From: Planctomycetota bacterium
GTDB taxonomy: Bacteria > Planctomycetota > Phycisphaerae > Sedimentisphaerales > Anaerobacaceae
DNA: 56,742 nucleotides
Assembly: GCA_023481165.1 (NCBI GenBank)
Contig: JAMCWO010000059.1
Span: 1 to 56,742 of the forward strand
Reading direction: 5' to 3'
The notes under the pieces are model-generated. The model had not been told where the DNA came from and did no database searches. It saw only the letters and a list, made by a program, of their open reading frames with translations. Of the stretch, positions 25,027-34,193 are shown piece by piece. Each line of letters starts with the position of its first letter. The stretch's first letter is position 1. A program made the translations under genes and the position numbers.

Positions 25027-28000
25027 TGGAGCCGCAGGACCGCCACGCCCTCAGCGCCGAGTGTCATCATCGCTTTTCTCTCCCGCCAGTCAAGGTTTTG
25101 CCCGCTCACCAAGTCCAAGGTTGATCCTTCGATATTCATCTCCGTCGTGATCGTGATTCTCTGCTGCTGATTGCTGTTGTTGAAGATGGTGAGGTACTGG
25201 TCGCCGAAACGCTCGATGCGGACGTTCGGGTTGTTTGAGGCCGCGCGGGTGATCGGCTCCCAGCTGGCTTCAGCCACCAGCTTGCACAAAGGGACGTACT
25301 TCTTGAAGAGATCGCGGTCCCGCTCGTAAAGCTCGGGGCGGGTGAAGTAGTGGCCCGTTGAGGCGTTGGCACTGAAGAAGCCGGGGAACATGCCGTAGGC
25401 GAGAGACCGTTTCATGTACTTCTCGACCGCCTCGTGCGAGAAGCGATCGAACTGGGTGTTCATCAGGAAGCAGTAGGGCTTGCCCTTGCACAAGGCCCGG
25501 CGGTAGAGCAGCTCGCTGTCGGACATCGGCCGCCACGTGCCGCCCGGGTTCCAGTCGGTCTCCGTGCCCAGGACATCGCACAGGGGAGTCAGCCAGCACA
25601 AGTTGATCGGTGTTGAGTTGGCCATCATCCGCTTGTTCATACCGTGCACATCCTGGGCTATCCCACGGATGTATTCGAAGACGATCAGACCCCGGAAGAT
25701 GGCCGGCTTATGGCTCTTCAGGGAGAACGTCAGGGGGGTCTGAGCGGCGGCGAAGTGGTCCCGGCGGAAATCGAGCTCATCGGTTACGTAGCCTTCACTG
25801 GAATCGATGTACTCACCATCCAAGTCGCCCCTCTTCTGCGGACCATACAGCTTCTCGCGGACGCTCGGGCCCCATTTGTTCTGAAAGTCTGTCACGTCAC
25901 CGGCGATTCCGGGCATGGAGTTGATGCTCCAGACGGCCCCATCACACCAGGGCGTATCGAGCAGACGGGCGACGAATTGCCCTTGCTCATCATGGTAGCC
26001 GCTCGTCAGCAACGCCAGGGCCTGGCGGTCCTTCCTTTCCGTCGCGAGCCGCCGGGCTTCGCCCAAGGCCGCTTCGATCGTCCGCGGCATATCCTTGGGC
26101 ATCCGCATCCACCAGGTCATCGGCTCCGTATAGCGGAACGTGATGATCCCGTGCGCATCATCCCAGGCGGTTTCATCGTTACCCTCCTTGAACCGGAAGC
26201 CGAAGTCCTCCCAACCTTTCACAGCACTGATTTTGGCGAAGGGCATCCAAAGACCCTGGTCCGTGACCCGACGCTGAAAGCTGTCCGGAAACAGCTCGTA
26301 GTACCTGGCCAGAGCGGCACGGAACTCGCCCTTGGGATCAAAAGTGAATTTGCAGAAGCGCAGATGGGCTGTCGGTTTCTCGGGAGCCAGGCCAAGATCG
26401 TAGGCCAGGAACAGTTCCTCCGTCCCGGCGTTGTAACCGGCCCGGAAGAAGGCCGGCTGCGCCATGTCGATCCCCAGGGCGACCGCCTGTTTTGCATCGG
26501 CAGCGGCCGCCAAGGGATAGCGCGACAATCTTCCGTTGGAGCCAACGGCGAACCGACCGGTATTGAGGTACTCGCGGCCTGCCTCGACCTCTTTCGTCTG
26601 GCTCGGATCTTGGAACCAGCGGCCTTGCTGGGCGGACAGCGGCACCGCGTAGATGAGGGTCACCGCACGGTCCTTGCCGCTCGTATCCGCGATGGTGACG
26701 TCGAAGAACGTGGCGTCACCCGCGTTTGTGGTTTTACAGACGAGCTTCAAATCCAGCGCGGAGTTCTCGATACCGACAAACGCCGAGCCGGCGGCCACGT
26801 CCCGAACCTGAAATCCCTCCCGCGGTTGAACTTGCGGAGAGACAGCGACTCCATCGAACAGATAGGCTCCTGCCGGCGTTTGGATCGGCCGCAGCTCGGC
26901 ATCGCGGAACTGGGCTGATCCCGCGTGATTGCGCAGGAGCAGGGAGGTCTTCACACTCTTGATGGGTTTCTCCGGGAAGATCGTTACCTGGGCCTTCTCC
27001 CAATCATGCGAGCCCGCATTGAAGGCGTCCACCTGGCCCCACAGGGGCGAGCCATCCTGATAGACGAGATCGATGTATAGAGAGTAGTCGCTGTCCCGGC
27101 TGCCACCCACGTTCTGGGCTTTGCTCCAGACCGTTGCCACGAGGGGCTCCGGTCGGGTCTGATTGAGCACCACGGTCTGAGATGCGCCGCGCTGGACCTT
27201 GGCGTTGCCGCCGTTGTCACAGTTGAAGACGCCGTCGCGCTGAATGAAGCCTTGGCCGAAGGGTCTCCAGGCATCTGTCCTCAGGAGGTTCTCACCGGTA
27301 TCGCGCGCGTCCAATATCTTCTTGAGAACCATGCCGTCCCATGTGGTACCGCCGGGTATGGTTTCGTCCCAGCCGAGGGCGGCTGGGCTACTTTTTGCCG
27401 ACGTTCCCATCGGCTCGCCGAGGGCGTTGACAGGTTGTTCGATGGTGACGCGTTCCCCCAAGGTCCGCACGAGATCGGGCAGATCGTACGTGGTCAGTGC
27501 CCCGTGAACCGTGTTGACCAGTTGATTGCGGGACTGAGCCAGCTCGATCACGTTCGACCACGAGACCAAGCTCCGCACCAACTTGACGGAGCCGAAAAGC
27601 TGCGGCTCCAGCGCTACCGCGTGCAGGACCGGCACGCACACGTGGCCCACGGCAATTAAGTCCACGGGACCCTTGAACTTGCCTTGGAGGAATCGTGCGC
27701 TGTTCAGGACATCTTCCGCCCGCATGCCGACGTAGGATCGTCCAAGGAGATACGCGGTGAAGACCTCCCTGGTGTCGAAACCGAACAGGTCGTTCCCGCC
27801 GCGTTTCGACGGCGCTGGGCCGATGCCGCGCACGTCCACCGCCATCACGATTCGGCCAGCGGCGACGAGTTTCGCTATCGCTCCGCCCGGCCCGGCATCC
27901 ACATCCTTGCCGTTCTCGTGCACGTACAGCACAGCGCCCGCCGCGGGATTCTGCTGGGGAGAGAACAGCAGTGCGGCCAGGGATATCCCGTTCTCCGCCA

Positions 28001-29426
28001 CGAGAGCGATCTTTTGGGCGGCCAAGCCGCCACGTTCGACGATGCCAGGCTCTTCGACTTTCGGTTCCGGCAGCTCGGCGAGGGGGCGAATGCCTGCGAT
28101 CTGGCGGACGCGCTGGAGCATCTCGGCGCGGGGTGTTTTGTCCCAGAGAGCCTTGCGCTGGGCGGCCAATTCCTTCTCATAGTCCCGGTTCAGGTCGTAG
28201 GTGGACCGTGCCCCTTCGAGGTGCATTACCTGGCCGTCCGGTGTACAACGGGACTCGTCGCCCTTGAGCAACTCGATCTTCGGCTCCATCAGGGGCTTGT
28301 CATTACCCAACAGCCAGCGGGCCATCCAGCGCAGGATGCCTTGTCGTTGGACCTCGTTGTAGTTGTGCTGGGCGTCATTTTCCAGGAGGCTGATCCGCTC
28401 TGGGACACCCAGCCGGGTGTACAGCCGCTTGGCGTAGCGGAAGCAGCGCCATGCCCCCTGGATATCGAAGAAATCGCTCGTGGCGACGCACATCAGAATG
28501 GCGGTCGGCGCGCGCATCATCAGGTAGTCGGCGTGGTCCATGCCAAAGGCGAGTTGCCCAAAGATGTTCTGCTCGCCATCCTGCGGCCCGATGGTGGAGA
28601 GCAGGGCCTCGAAGCCGGTGATGTAGCAACTCGGGGCCGCCACTTTGATGCGGTCGTCCAGGGCCATCAGGTAGGACGTCTGAGTGCCGCCGCCGCTGTT
28701 GCCCGTGCAGCCGATCCGGTCAGGGTCGATCTCGGGGCGCGACAGGAGGTAATCGATCGCCCGCATGCCGTCCCAGATCTCGAAGCGGGCGGTGCTGCGG
28801 CCCAGCAGGATGCTCCCGACGTTGAGTGTGGTGTGCGCGGTTGTCCCCTGAAGTCGCGGCAGGGCGGAGGGCATTTGACTGCGCTCCCCCTGATCGATGG
28901 GGTCGAAGACCAGGGCCGCCATGCCGTTGAAGGCCAGGCTCGCTCCCATCGTCTGGTACGCCTCATAGGCTTTCGCCTCCGCCGTGTGGCCGCAGGGAAT
29001 GATCACGCCGGGTACAGGCGGCGCGAATCGTTTAGCGTCCGGCAGGAACAGCAGGGCGGTGACGTAATGCTTCGGCTGGCTCTCGAAGATGATCTTCTCG
29101 ACGCGGTAACCGTCGCGCTGGACTGTGCCGGTGACTTTCGGATTGAGCGGCGTTCTTTCGGGCAGGCCGCCGATGGCCTTGACGAATTGCTCGCGCAGGT
29201 TCTTCTGATAAGCTGCAATCTGCTCCGGCGTCTTCAATTCCTCATATCGCTTGCGCCACTGCTCAAACCGCGCTTGGGCCTGTTGCTGCAGGTACCGGGC
29301 CATCATTTCGCCCGGCGTAGGTGACCGCGGATTGGCGGCGCCCGCCTCCTTCGATCCGCCCTTCGCAGTCAGCCATCCAAAAGTACAGAGGATGATGGTT
29401 GCTGCGATGATCATCGTTCTACTCAT
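25023..29426 (-). CDS. Giant secreted esterase/glycoside-hydrolase-like fusion protein (1,467 aa)
   Basis: The start at MSRTMIIAATIILCTFGWL has AAAGGAGG 7 nt upstream and gives a signal peptide. Residues about 40-400 form an alpha/beta-hydrolase of acetyl-xylan-esterase type: VIIPCGHTAEAKAYEAYQ, DRIGCTGNSGGGTQ (nucleophile Ser near 243) and LENDAQHNYNEV (His). Residues about 420-680 form a second hydrolase-like domain (AVLYVHENGKDVDAGPGG, VAVDVRGIGPAPSKRGG) whose nucleophile elbow reads VGHVCVP, with no Ser, so it is probably inactive. Residues about 690-850 form a CBM4/9-like jelly roll (TGENLLRTDAWRPFGQGF, WEKAQVTIFPEKPIKSVKTS). Residues about 860-1467 form a glycosidase-like beta-sandwich plus barrel with DGEYIDSSEGYVTDE, which could hold acidic catalytic residues. 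It would both deacylate and bind or cleave a polysaccharide. A hairpin sits at the junction near residue 683. Confidence 0.85.
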   Translation of the reverse strand: MSRTMIIAATIILCTFGWLTAKGGSKEAGAANPRSPTPGEMMARYLQQQAQARFEQWRKRYEELKTPEQIAAYQKNLREQFVKAIGGLPERTPLNPKVTGTVQRDGYRVEKIIFESQPKHYVTALLFLPDAKRFAPPVPGVIIPCGHTAEAKAYEAYQTMGASLAFNGMAALVFDPIDQGERSQMPSALPRLQGTTAHTTLNVGSILLGRSTARFEIWDGMRAIDYLLSRPEIDPDRIGCTGNSGGGTQTSYLMALDDRIKVAAPSCYITGFEALLSTIGPQDGEQNIFGQLAFGMDHADYLMMRAPTAILMCVATSDFFDIQGAWRCFRYAKRLYTRLGVPERISLLENDAQHNYNEVQRQGILRWMARWLLGNDKPLMEPKIELLKGDESRCTPDGQVMHLEGARSTYDLNRDYEKELAAQRKALWDKTPRAEMLQRVRQIAGIRPLAELPEPKVEEPGIVERGGLAAQKIALVAENGISLAALLFSPQQNPAAGAVLYVHENGKDVDAGPGGAIAKLVAAGRIVMAVDVRGIGPAPSKRGGNDLFGFDTREVFTAYLLGRSYVGMRAEDVLNSARFLQGKFKGPVDLIAVGHVCVPVLHAVALEPQLFGSVKLVRSLVSWSNVIELAQSRNQLVNTVHGALTTYDLPDLVRTLGERVTIEQPVNALGEPMGTSAKSSPAALGWDETIPGGTTWDGMVLKKILDARDTGENLLRTDAWRPFGQGFIQRDGVFNCDNGGNAKVQRGASQTVVLNQTRPEPLVATVWSKAQNVGGSRDSDYSLYIDLVYQDGSPLWGQVDAFNAGSHDWEKAQVTIFPEKPIKSVKTSLLLRNHAGSAQFRDAELRPIQTPAGAYLFDGVAVSPQVQPREGFQVRDVAAGSAFVGIENSALDLKLVCKTTNAGDATFFDVTIADTSGKDRAVTLIYAVPLSAQQGRWFQDPSQTKEVEAGREYLNTGRFAVGSNGRLSRYPLAAAADAKQAVALGIDMAQPAFFRAGYNAGTEELFLAYDLGLAPEKPTAHLRFCKFTFDPKGEFRAALARYYELFPDSFQRRVTDQGLWMPFAKISAVKGWEDFGFRFKEGNDETAWDDAHGIITFRYTEPMTWWMRMPKDMPRTIEAALGEARRLATERKDRQALALLTSGYHDEQGQFVARLLDTPWCDGAVWSINSMPGIAGDVTDFQNKWGPSVREKLYGPQKRGDLDGEYIDSSEGYVTDELDFRRDHFAAAQTPLTFSLKSHKPAIFRGLIVFEYIRGIAQDVHGMNKRMMANSTPINLCWLTPLCDVLGTETDWNPGGTWRPMSDSELLYRRALCKGKPYCFLMNTQFDRFSHEAVEKYMKRSLAYGMFPGFFSANASTGHYFTRPELYERDRDLFKKYVPLCKLVAEASWEPITRAASNNPNVRIERFGDQYLTIFNNSNQQQRITITTEMNIEGSTLDLVSGQNLDWRERKAMMTLGAEGVAVLRLQ
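27367..27387. repeat. Hairpin inside the fusion gene at a domain junction
   Basis: On the minus strand CCCAGCCG and CGGCTGGG are separated by four bases. It encodes part of SSPAALGWDE, between the second hydrolase-like domain and the jelly-roll domain. Confidence 0.55.
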
Positions 29427-29677
29427 AGTGCCTCCTTTGTCGTTGTCTGGCTTCGCGCGATCCGATGCAGATCGCCGAGGCACATCGCGTCATTTCGCAT
29501 GGTCAGGCCACATGGCAAAAATTCTACCGAGGGCGGTGTTCTGGGACCACAGAAAAGCACTGGATTCGCGTCAGGTGCGGCATTACAATACCCGCCGAAA
29601 GTCACGATGAGCCCCTTCGGCCACGTGTGTGAAACGGTATGATGTGTGTGCTGCTCATGCTGTCAAAGGAGGCTGCG
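29427..29677. other. Divergent intergenic region, 251 nt
   Basis: Separates the giant fusion gene (minus) from the second ceramidase-like gene (plus). A TACAAT at 29584-29589 could be a -10 for the plus gene, but no good -35 accompanies it. I see no repeat or further gene. Confidence 0.4.
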
Positions 29678-31144
29678 ATGTATCGATTGTCGAGACGGGC
29701 CTTGGGAGGCAGGTCGGATGGGTCGAGGTGGGGGACGTTCTCTCTGGAAGTCATGGCCACAGTGCTCGCCAGTTCCATTATGATGGGGCCTGTCCCCGCG
29801 GGCGCCGCGCAGGCCCAGGGAACGTGGAAAGCGGGCTTGGCGACCGTGGTTACCACGCCGGAATACTCCATGTGGATGGCCGGCTATGCGGCCCGCAACA
29901 AGCCTTCGGAGGGCAAGGTCCAGGATCTTCACGCCAAGGCGCTGGCGCTGGAAGATGCGCAAGGCACGCGTTTTGTGATCGTGACCGTGGACCTGATCGG
30001 CTTCTCACGCGACTGGCGGGACGCCGTGGTGAAGGAGGTCGGCAGCCGCTATGGACTTCGGCCTGAAGCGCTGCTGCTCAATGCCTCGCACACGCATTCC
30101 GGGCCGGAGATTCGGGCGTGGCGGGCGACGCAACTCTGGGACCTGCCGCCGGAACAAATCGAGTTGTGCAAAAAGTACGCCGATACCTTACAGGGCAAGA
30201 TCGTTGAGCTGGTAGGCCGGGCATTGCAGGACCTTTCCCCCGCGCAATTGTCGTACGTGCATGGCCGGGCGGGAGCCGCCATGAACCGGCGTTCGCCGAG
30301 TGCACAGGGGTATACCATATTTTCCAACGCCGATGGGCCAGTCGATCATGATGTCCCGGTCTTGGTGGTGAACACGCTGGAGGGGAAGAAGATGCGGGCT
30401 CTCCTCTTCGGGTATGCCTGCCACAATACCACGCTCGACTTCTATCAGTTCTGCGGCGACTACGCCGGGTACGCTCAGGAGTACGTTGAAGAGACTCATC
30501 CGGGGACCGTCGCCCTGTTCATGATCGGTTGTGGCGGCGACCAGAATCCGACTCCCCGGCGGACCCTCGAATGGGCGAAGCAGCATGGGCGGGCCGTGGC
30601 CAATGGTGTCGAGCAGGGCCTGGCGACGAAGCCTCGGCTGGTGCGCGGACCGCTGAAGCTTGCTTTGGGCGAGGCGACGCTGGAACTGTCGGCCCCGCCG
30701 AGCGTCGAGGAACTCAAAAAGGAGGCGACTTCCACCAATAAGTATCAGAGCAAGCATGCCGAGGAACTGCTCAGGAACCTCGAGACAGGGCAGACCCGCT
30801 CCACGTACCCCTATCTCGTGCAGGTGGCCCGGTTCGGGGACGATCTGACGATGGTGGGACTGGCCGGTGAGGTCGTGGTGGACTATTCCCTGCGTTTGAA
30901 GAAGGAGTTAGCCGCTCCGACCTCGTCCGGCCCGGGCCCGGCGATCTGGGTGGCCGGATACTGCAACGAGGTCTTCGGCTACGTGCCTTCGCAACGCGTT
31001 TTGCAGGAGGGCGGGTACGAGGCGCGGGAATCCGTCCTTTATTACGACGTCACCAAGACGCCCTTTGCCCCCTCAGTCGAGAAGCTGATCGTGGATAAGG
31101 TGCATGAACTGGTGCAGAAGACACGGACGGCGACGGGCCAGTAG
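29678..31144 (+). CDS. Second neutral-ceramidase-like secreted protein
   Basis: The ATG at 29678 has an AAAGGAGG upstream and replaces an earlier in-frame ATG. A long N-region precedes a hydrophobic signal (VMATVLASSIMMGPVPAGAAQAQ). Core motifs: KAGLATVVTTPEYSMWMAGY, DLHAKALAL, NASHTHSGPEIRA (metal His), LFGYACHNTTLDFYQFCGDY and MIGCGGDQNPTPR. As in the paralogue at 9934, the classical ceramidase Ser motif GDVSPN is replaced (here GGDQNP) and the C-terminal ceramidase domain is missing, so a different amide or ester substrate is likely. It is followed by a Tat-DegT gene after 58 nt. Confidence 0.88.
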   Translation: MYRLSRRALGGRSDGSRWGTFSLEVMATVLASSIMMGPVPAGAAQAQGTWKAGLATVVTTPEYSMWMAGYAARNKPSEGKVQDLHAKALALEDAQGTRFVIVTVDLIGFSRDWRDAVVKEVGSRYGLRPEALLLNASHTHSGPEIRAWRATQLWDLPPEQIELCKKYADTLQGKIVELVGRALQDLSPAQLSYVHGRAGAAMNRRSPSAQGYTIFSNADGPVDHDVPVLVVNTLEGKKMRALLFGYACHNTTLDFYQFCGDYAGYAQEYVEETHPGTVALFMIGCGGDQNPTPRRTLEWAKQHGRAVANGVEQGLATKPRLVRGPLKLALGEATLELSAPPSVEELKKEATSTNKYQSKHAEELLRNLETGQTRSTYPYLVQVARFGDDLTMVGLAGEVVVDYSLRLKKELAAPTSSGPGPAIWVAGYCNEVFGYVPSQRVLQEGGYEARESVLYYDVTKTPFAPSVEKLIVDKVHELVQKTRTATGQ

Positions 31145-31202
31145 TGCCTCCGGTCCTAAGGCGTGGCTGCACCGCACCAGGGCAGGGAATGGGAGGATCG
31201 AA

Positions 31203-32519
31203 ATGACTGCGGAAGGCACAGATCGAAAGCACGGGTACACGCGTCGCAACTTTGTGAAATCTGCCGGCGTGGTTGCGGCAGGCATGGTGCTGGGTGGGGC
31301 GTCACAGGAGACCCTTGCCATGTCCGGGGGCCCGAAGGCCGTCACCTATCCGAACGACAAGCACGCCCAGGCCTCCCGCTGGCCCCGGTACGGGCCCAAG
31401 GATGAAGCCGCGGTGCTGGAGGTGATCCGGCGACCGAACTACCGGCCGATCGAGGAGTTCGAGAAGGACTGGAAGGAATACCTGGGCGTGCCTTACGTCA
31501 CTGCCCACTGCAACGGCACGAGTGCGCTGGCCTCCATGTATTTTGCACTGAACCTGCCGCCAGGCAGTGAGATCCTCGTGCCGAGCTACACCTTCTTCGC
31601 CACGATCATGCCGATGCGGCTGTTCGGTCTCGTGCCCGTTTTTGTGGACATCAATCCGCGAACGTTGAATTTCGATCTGGAGGACGCCAAACGCCGCCTG
31701 ACGAAGAACACCAAAGCGCTGGTCCCGGTGCACTGGCTCGGCCGGCCCTGCGAGATGGACGATATTCTGTCCTTCGCCAAGGAAAGGGGATTGATCGTGC
31801 TGGAGGACGCCGCCCACGCGCAGGGCGCGTCGATGCAGGGCAAGAAAATGGGGGCTTGGGGCCGGATGGCGATTTTCAGCTACCAGACCAGTAAGCCGCT
31901 GCCCGTCATCGAAGGCGGCATGGGCATCTATCAGAACCGGGAGGACTATGAGCGGGGGACGACTTTCGGCAACTACGATCTGCCGAATCGTTTCCCGAAA
32001 GACAGTTCCTATCGCCAATACCAGGGGACCGGTTTCGGGCTGAAGTTTCGCATGCACCCGGTGTCGGCGGCGCTGGGACGCGTGCAACTGCGGGAGCTTG
32101 ACACCCGCAACGCCGCGTTTACGGCGCAGGTCCGCCGGCTGAACGACCGAATCTGCGCTCTGCCGGGTCTGTACGAGCAGGGAGCGCGACAGGATATGCA
32201 GCGGGTCTATTACGCCCGGAATATGCTGTTTCTGGATGAGGCCCAGGCGGGCATGTCGCGGGCGGCGTGCGTCAAAGCCTTGCAGGCAGAGGGGGTCCGG
32301 GCCACCGTACACGAGTATCTCCTTCAGCATCAGTGTGCCGTCTATGCCCAACCGCAGTGGTGGCACCATCCGCCGCAGATTCCTCATCTACCCGGCTCAG
32401 AGCAGGCGAACCGTACGGCGATGTCGTTACCGCTCTTTACCTCCGAGGTTCCGGAACTGGTCGAGCAATATGCGGTCGCCTTCGAGAAGGTGTGGGCGCA
32501 CCGCAAGGAACTGGCATGA
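31203..32519 (+). CDS. Second Tat-exported DegT/DnrJ/EryC1/StrS-family aminotransferase
   Basis: The ATG at 31203 has GGAGG 6 nt upstream. A twin-arginine signal (YTRRNFVKSAGVVAAGMVLGGAS) precedes a complete sugar-aminotransferase domain: PYVTAHCNGTSALASMYFA, GSEILVPSYTFFAT, VPVHWLGRPCEMDD, VLEDAAHAQGAS and PLP lysine in YQTSKPLPVIEGGMG near residue 230. The C-terminal part carries HPVSAALGRVQL. 438 aa. It shares family, export signal and ceramidase-like neighbour with the gene at 8451. The beta-propeller gene follows 31 nt later, probably in the same transcript. Confidence 0.9.
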   Translation: MTAEGTDRKHGYTRRNFVKSAGVVAAGMVLGGASQETLAMSGGPKAVTYPNDKHAQASRWPRYGPKDEAAVLEVIRRPNYRPIEEFEKDWKEYLGVPYVTAHCNGTSALASMYFALNLPPGSEILVPSYTFFATIMPMRLFGLVPVFVDINPRTLNFDLEDAKRRLTKNTKALVPVHWLGRPCEMDDILSFAKERGLIVLEDAAHAQGASMQGKKMGAWGRMAIFSYQTSKPLPVIEGGMGIYQNREDYERGTTFGNYDLPNRFPKDSSYRQYQGTGFGLKFRMHPVSAALGRVQLRELDTRNAAFTAQVRRLNDRICALPGLYEQGARQDMQRVYYARNMLFLDEAQAGMSRAACVKALQAEGVRATVHEYLLQHQCAVYAQPQWWHHPPQIPHLPGSEQANRTAMSLPLFTSEVPELVEQYAVAFEKVWAHRKELA

Positions 32520-32550
32520 TGTCAATCCGAATTTTGGAAAGGGTTTGGTC

Positions 32551-33882
32551 ATGTTGAGATGGGTCGCATTGATTGTTGTGACGGTAGCGTTGTTGGCGGC
32601 GTCGGCGCAGGCCAAGCTGATCGCACAGACGTACAACTCGGGCTTTCCCGAGGGGCACGACACTTACAATGGGATGGGGACAGGCAGCGACGGCAAGATC
32701 TATTATGTCATATCTTCGCCGCTGTATAACATCGGCGCCAAGATGTTCTGCTATGACCCCCGTGCTGACAAGATCGAACCATTGGGCGATATCACGGAGG
32801 CGTGCGGCGAGAAGGATGCCAAGACGATCGTGCAGGGAAAGTCACACGTCAACTTCGTGGAGCAGGGGGGCAAGCTCTACTTCGCGACTCACGTCGGCTA
32901 CTACAGCCTCATCGACGGGATGGAGAAGATCGGTATCCCGCCGGAGGGTTGGAAGCCCTATCCGGGCGGGCATTTCCTCGCCTTCGACATGAAGACGAAG
33001 AAATTCGAGGACTTGGCCAAGGCCCCGCGCGGCGAGGGAATCATCACGATGACGATGGATACCAAACGCGGGCGGCTCTACGGCCTGACCTGGCCGGCCG
33101 GACGCTTCCTCCGCTACGACCTGGCGAAGAAGGACCTGAAGGACTTCGGGCCGGTCTCCAAGGAGGGCGAGAACGGCAAGGGCGAGAACTACCGTACTCT
33201 CTGTCGCTCCTTCGTGGTCGATCCGGGCGACGGCAGTCTCTACTACACGGTCGGCGACGGCGACATCTACCGATACCGGTACGACCGCGATGCCATCGAG
33301 ATGGTGGCCGGTGACAACATGAGAAAAGACTACTTCGGCCTGTACGATCCGACCTCGGCCGGTCACATGGGGTACAACTGGAGACAGACCGTTTGGTATG
33401 GGCCGGAGAAGGCGGTCTACGGCGTGCACGGCAACTCCGGCTATCTCTTCCGCTTCGATCCCAAGGCCGAGCAGGTGGAGATCGTCGCGCGCATCACGTC
33501 GGCACCCTCCCAGCGCTGCGGCATGTTCGACCAGTTCAGCTACGGTTATCTTGGCTTTGCCCTCGGCCCCAACGGCCGGACGATTCACTACCTGACGGGC
33601 GGCCCGATCTACGTGGACGGCAAGCGGCTCGCCGGCAAGGCCAAGACGGCCATGGGCGAGTCCAAGGGGATGGAAGACTTGCACCTGGTTACGTATGACA
33701 TCCGCGAAGGCAAGTACACCGACCAGGGCGCCATCTTCTTCAAGAACGGCGATCGCCCCTACTACGTGAACTCGATCGCGGTCGGCAAGGACGGCTCCGT
33801 CTACACGCTGTCGCGAATCACTGAGGACGGCAAGACGCGCAGCGACCTGATCCGCATCAAAGGCCCGTTCAAAAACAAGTAG
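32551..33882 (+). CDS. Secreted beta-propeller protein of unknown function
   Basis: The ATG at 32551 has GGAAAGGG 7-8 nt upstream and gives a signal peptide (WVALIVVTVALLAASAQAK). The 443-aa mature protein consists of repeated blade-like segments: GTGSDGKIYYVISSP, KLYFATHVGYYSL, KRGRLYGLTWPAGRFLRYD, DGSLYYTVGDGDIYRY, EKAVYGVHGNSGYLFRFD, GKDGSVYTLSRIT. The pattern fits an SMP-30/lactonase-like or Kelch-like propeller. No catalytic residues can be named. The TAG stop lies within a palindromic repeat. Confidence 0.8.
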   Translation: MLRWVALIVVTVALLAASAQAKLIAQTYNSGFPEGHDTYNGMGTGSDGKIYYVISSPLYNIGAKMFCYDPRADKIEPLGDITEACGEKDAKTIVQGKSHVNFVEQGGKLYFATHVGYYSLIDGMEKIGIPPEGWKPYPGGHFLAFDMKTKKFEDLAKAPRGEGIITMTMDTKRGRLYGLTWPAGRFLRYDLAKKDLKDFGPVSKEGENGKGENYRTLCRSFVVDPGDGSLYYTVGDGDIYRYRYDRDAIEMVAGDNMRKDYFGLYDPTSAGHMGYNWRQTVWYGPEKAVYGVHGNSGYLFRFDPKAEQVEIVARITSAPSQRCGMFDQFSYGYLGFALGPNGRTIHYLTGGPIYVDGKRLAGKAKTAMGESKGMEDLHLVTYDIREGKYTDQGAIFFKNGDRPYYVNSIAVGKDGSVYTLSRITEDGKTRSDLIRIKGPFKNK

Positions 33883-34130
33883 CATGGGCACGGGACCCCA
33901 GACGCGATGAATCGCGTTTGGGAACCCGTCTTGCCCATGAAGACATGGGCAGAGCTTGCCCCCGCGCCGGCGGGGGATGCCCGCGCCACGTCGCATGGGC
34001 GTCCCGCCCATGAAAGACTCGACGGGTGACAGCCTCAAGGCCGCGAGGCCTTGGGGATGGCAGGACGTTGATGGTACGCTGGCCCCGGTTCCTGGATCTG
34101 GCCATCCCCAAGTCCAGAGGACTTGGGGCT
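33879..34130. repeat. Composite palindromic repeat region filling the 311-nt gap
   Basis: Outer GTAGCATGGGCA (33879-33890) pairs with TGCCCATG (33932-33939) around a type C hairpin with core GACGCGATGAATCGCGTTT. Next come GGGCAGAGCTTGCCC, a CGCGCCGGCG palindrome, TGGGCGTCCCGCCCA (33996-34010), AAGGCCGCGAGGCCTT (34037-34052) and CCAAGTCCAGAGGACTTGG (34108-34126). The TAG stop of the beta-propeller gene is in the first arm. No gene is seen here. Confidence 0.8.
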
Positions 34131-34193
34131 ACCACCCATTTCAAGGCCTGAATGCCCGACCATTTACGCGTCACGTTGACAGAGCAGGGACCA

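Noticed and set aside
27684-29324. Open frame of about 546 codons on the plus strand
   Set aside because: Antisense to the esterase domain of the fusion gene, which has clear catalytic motifs and a ribosome site.
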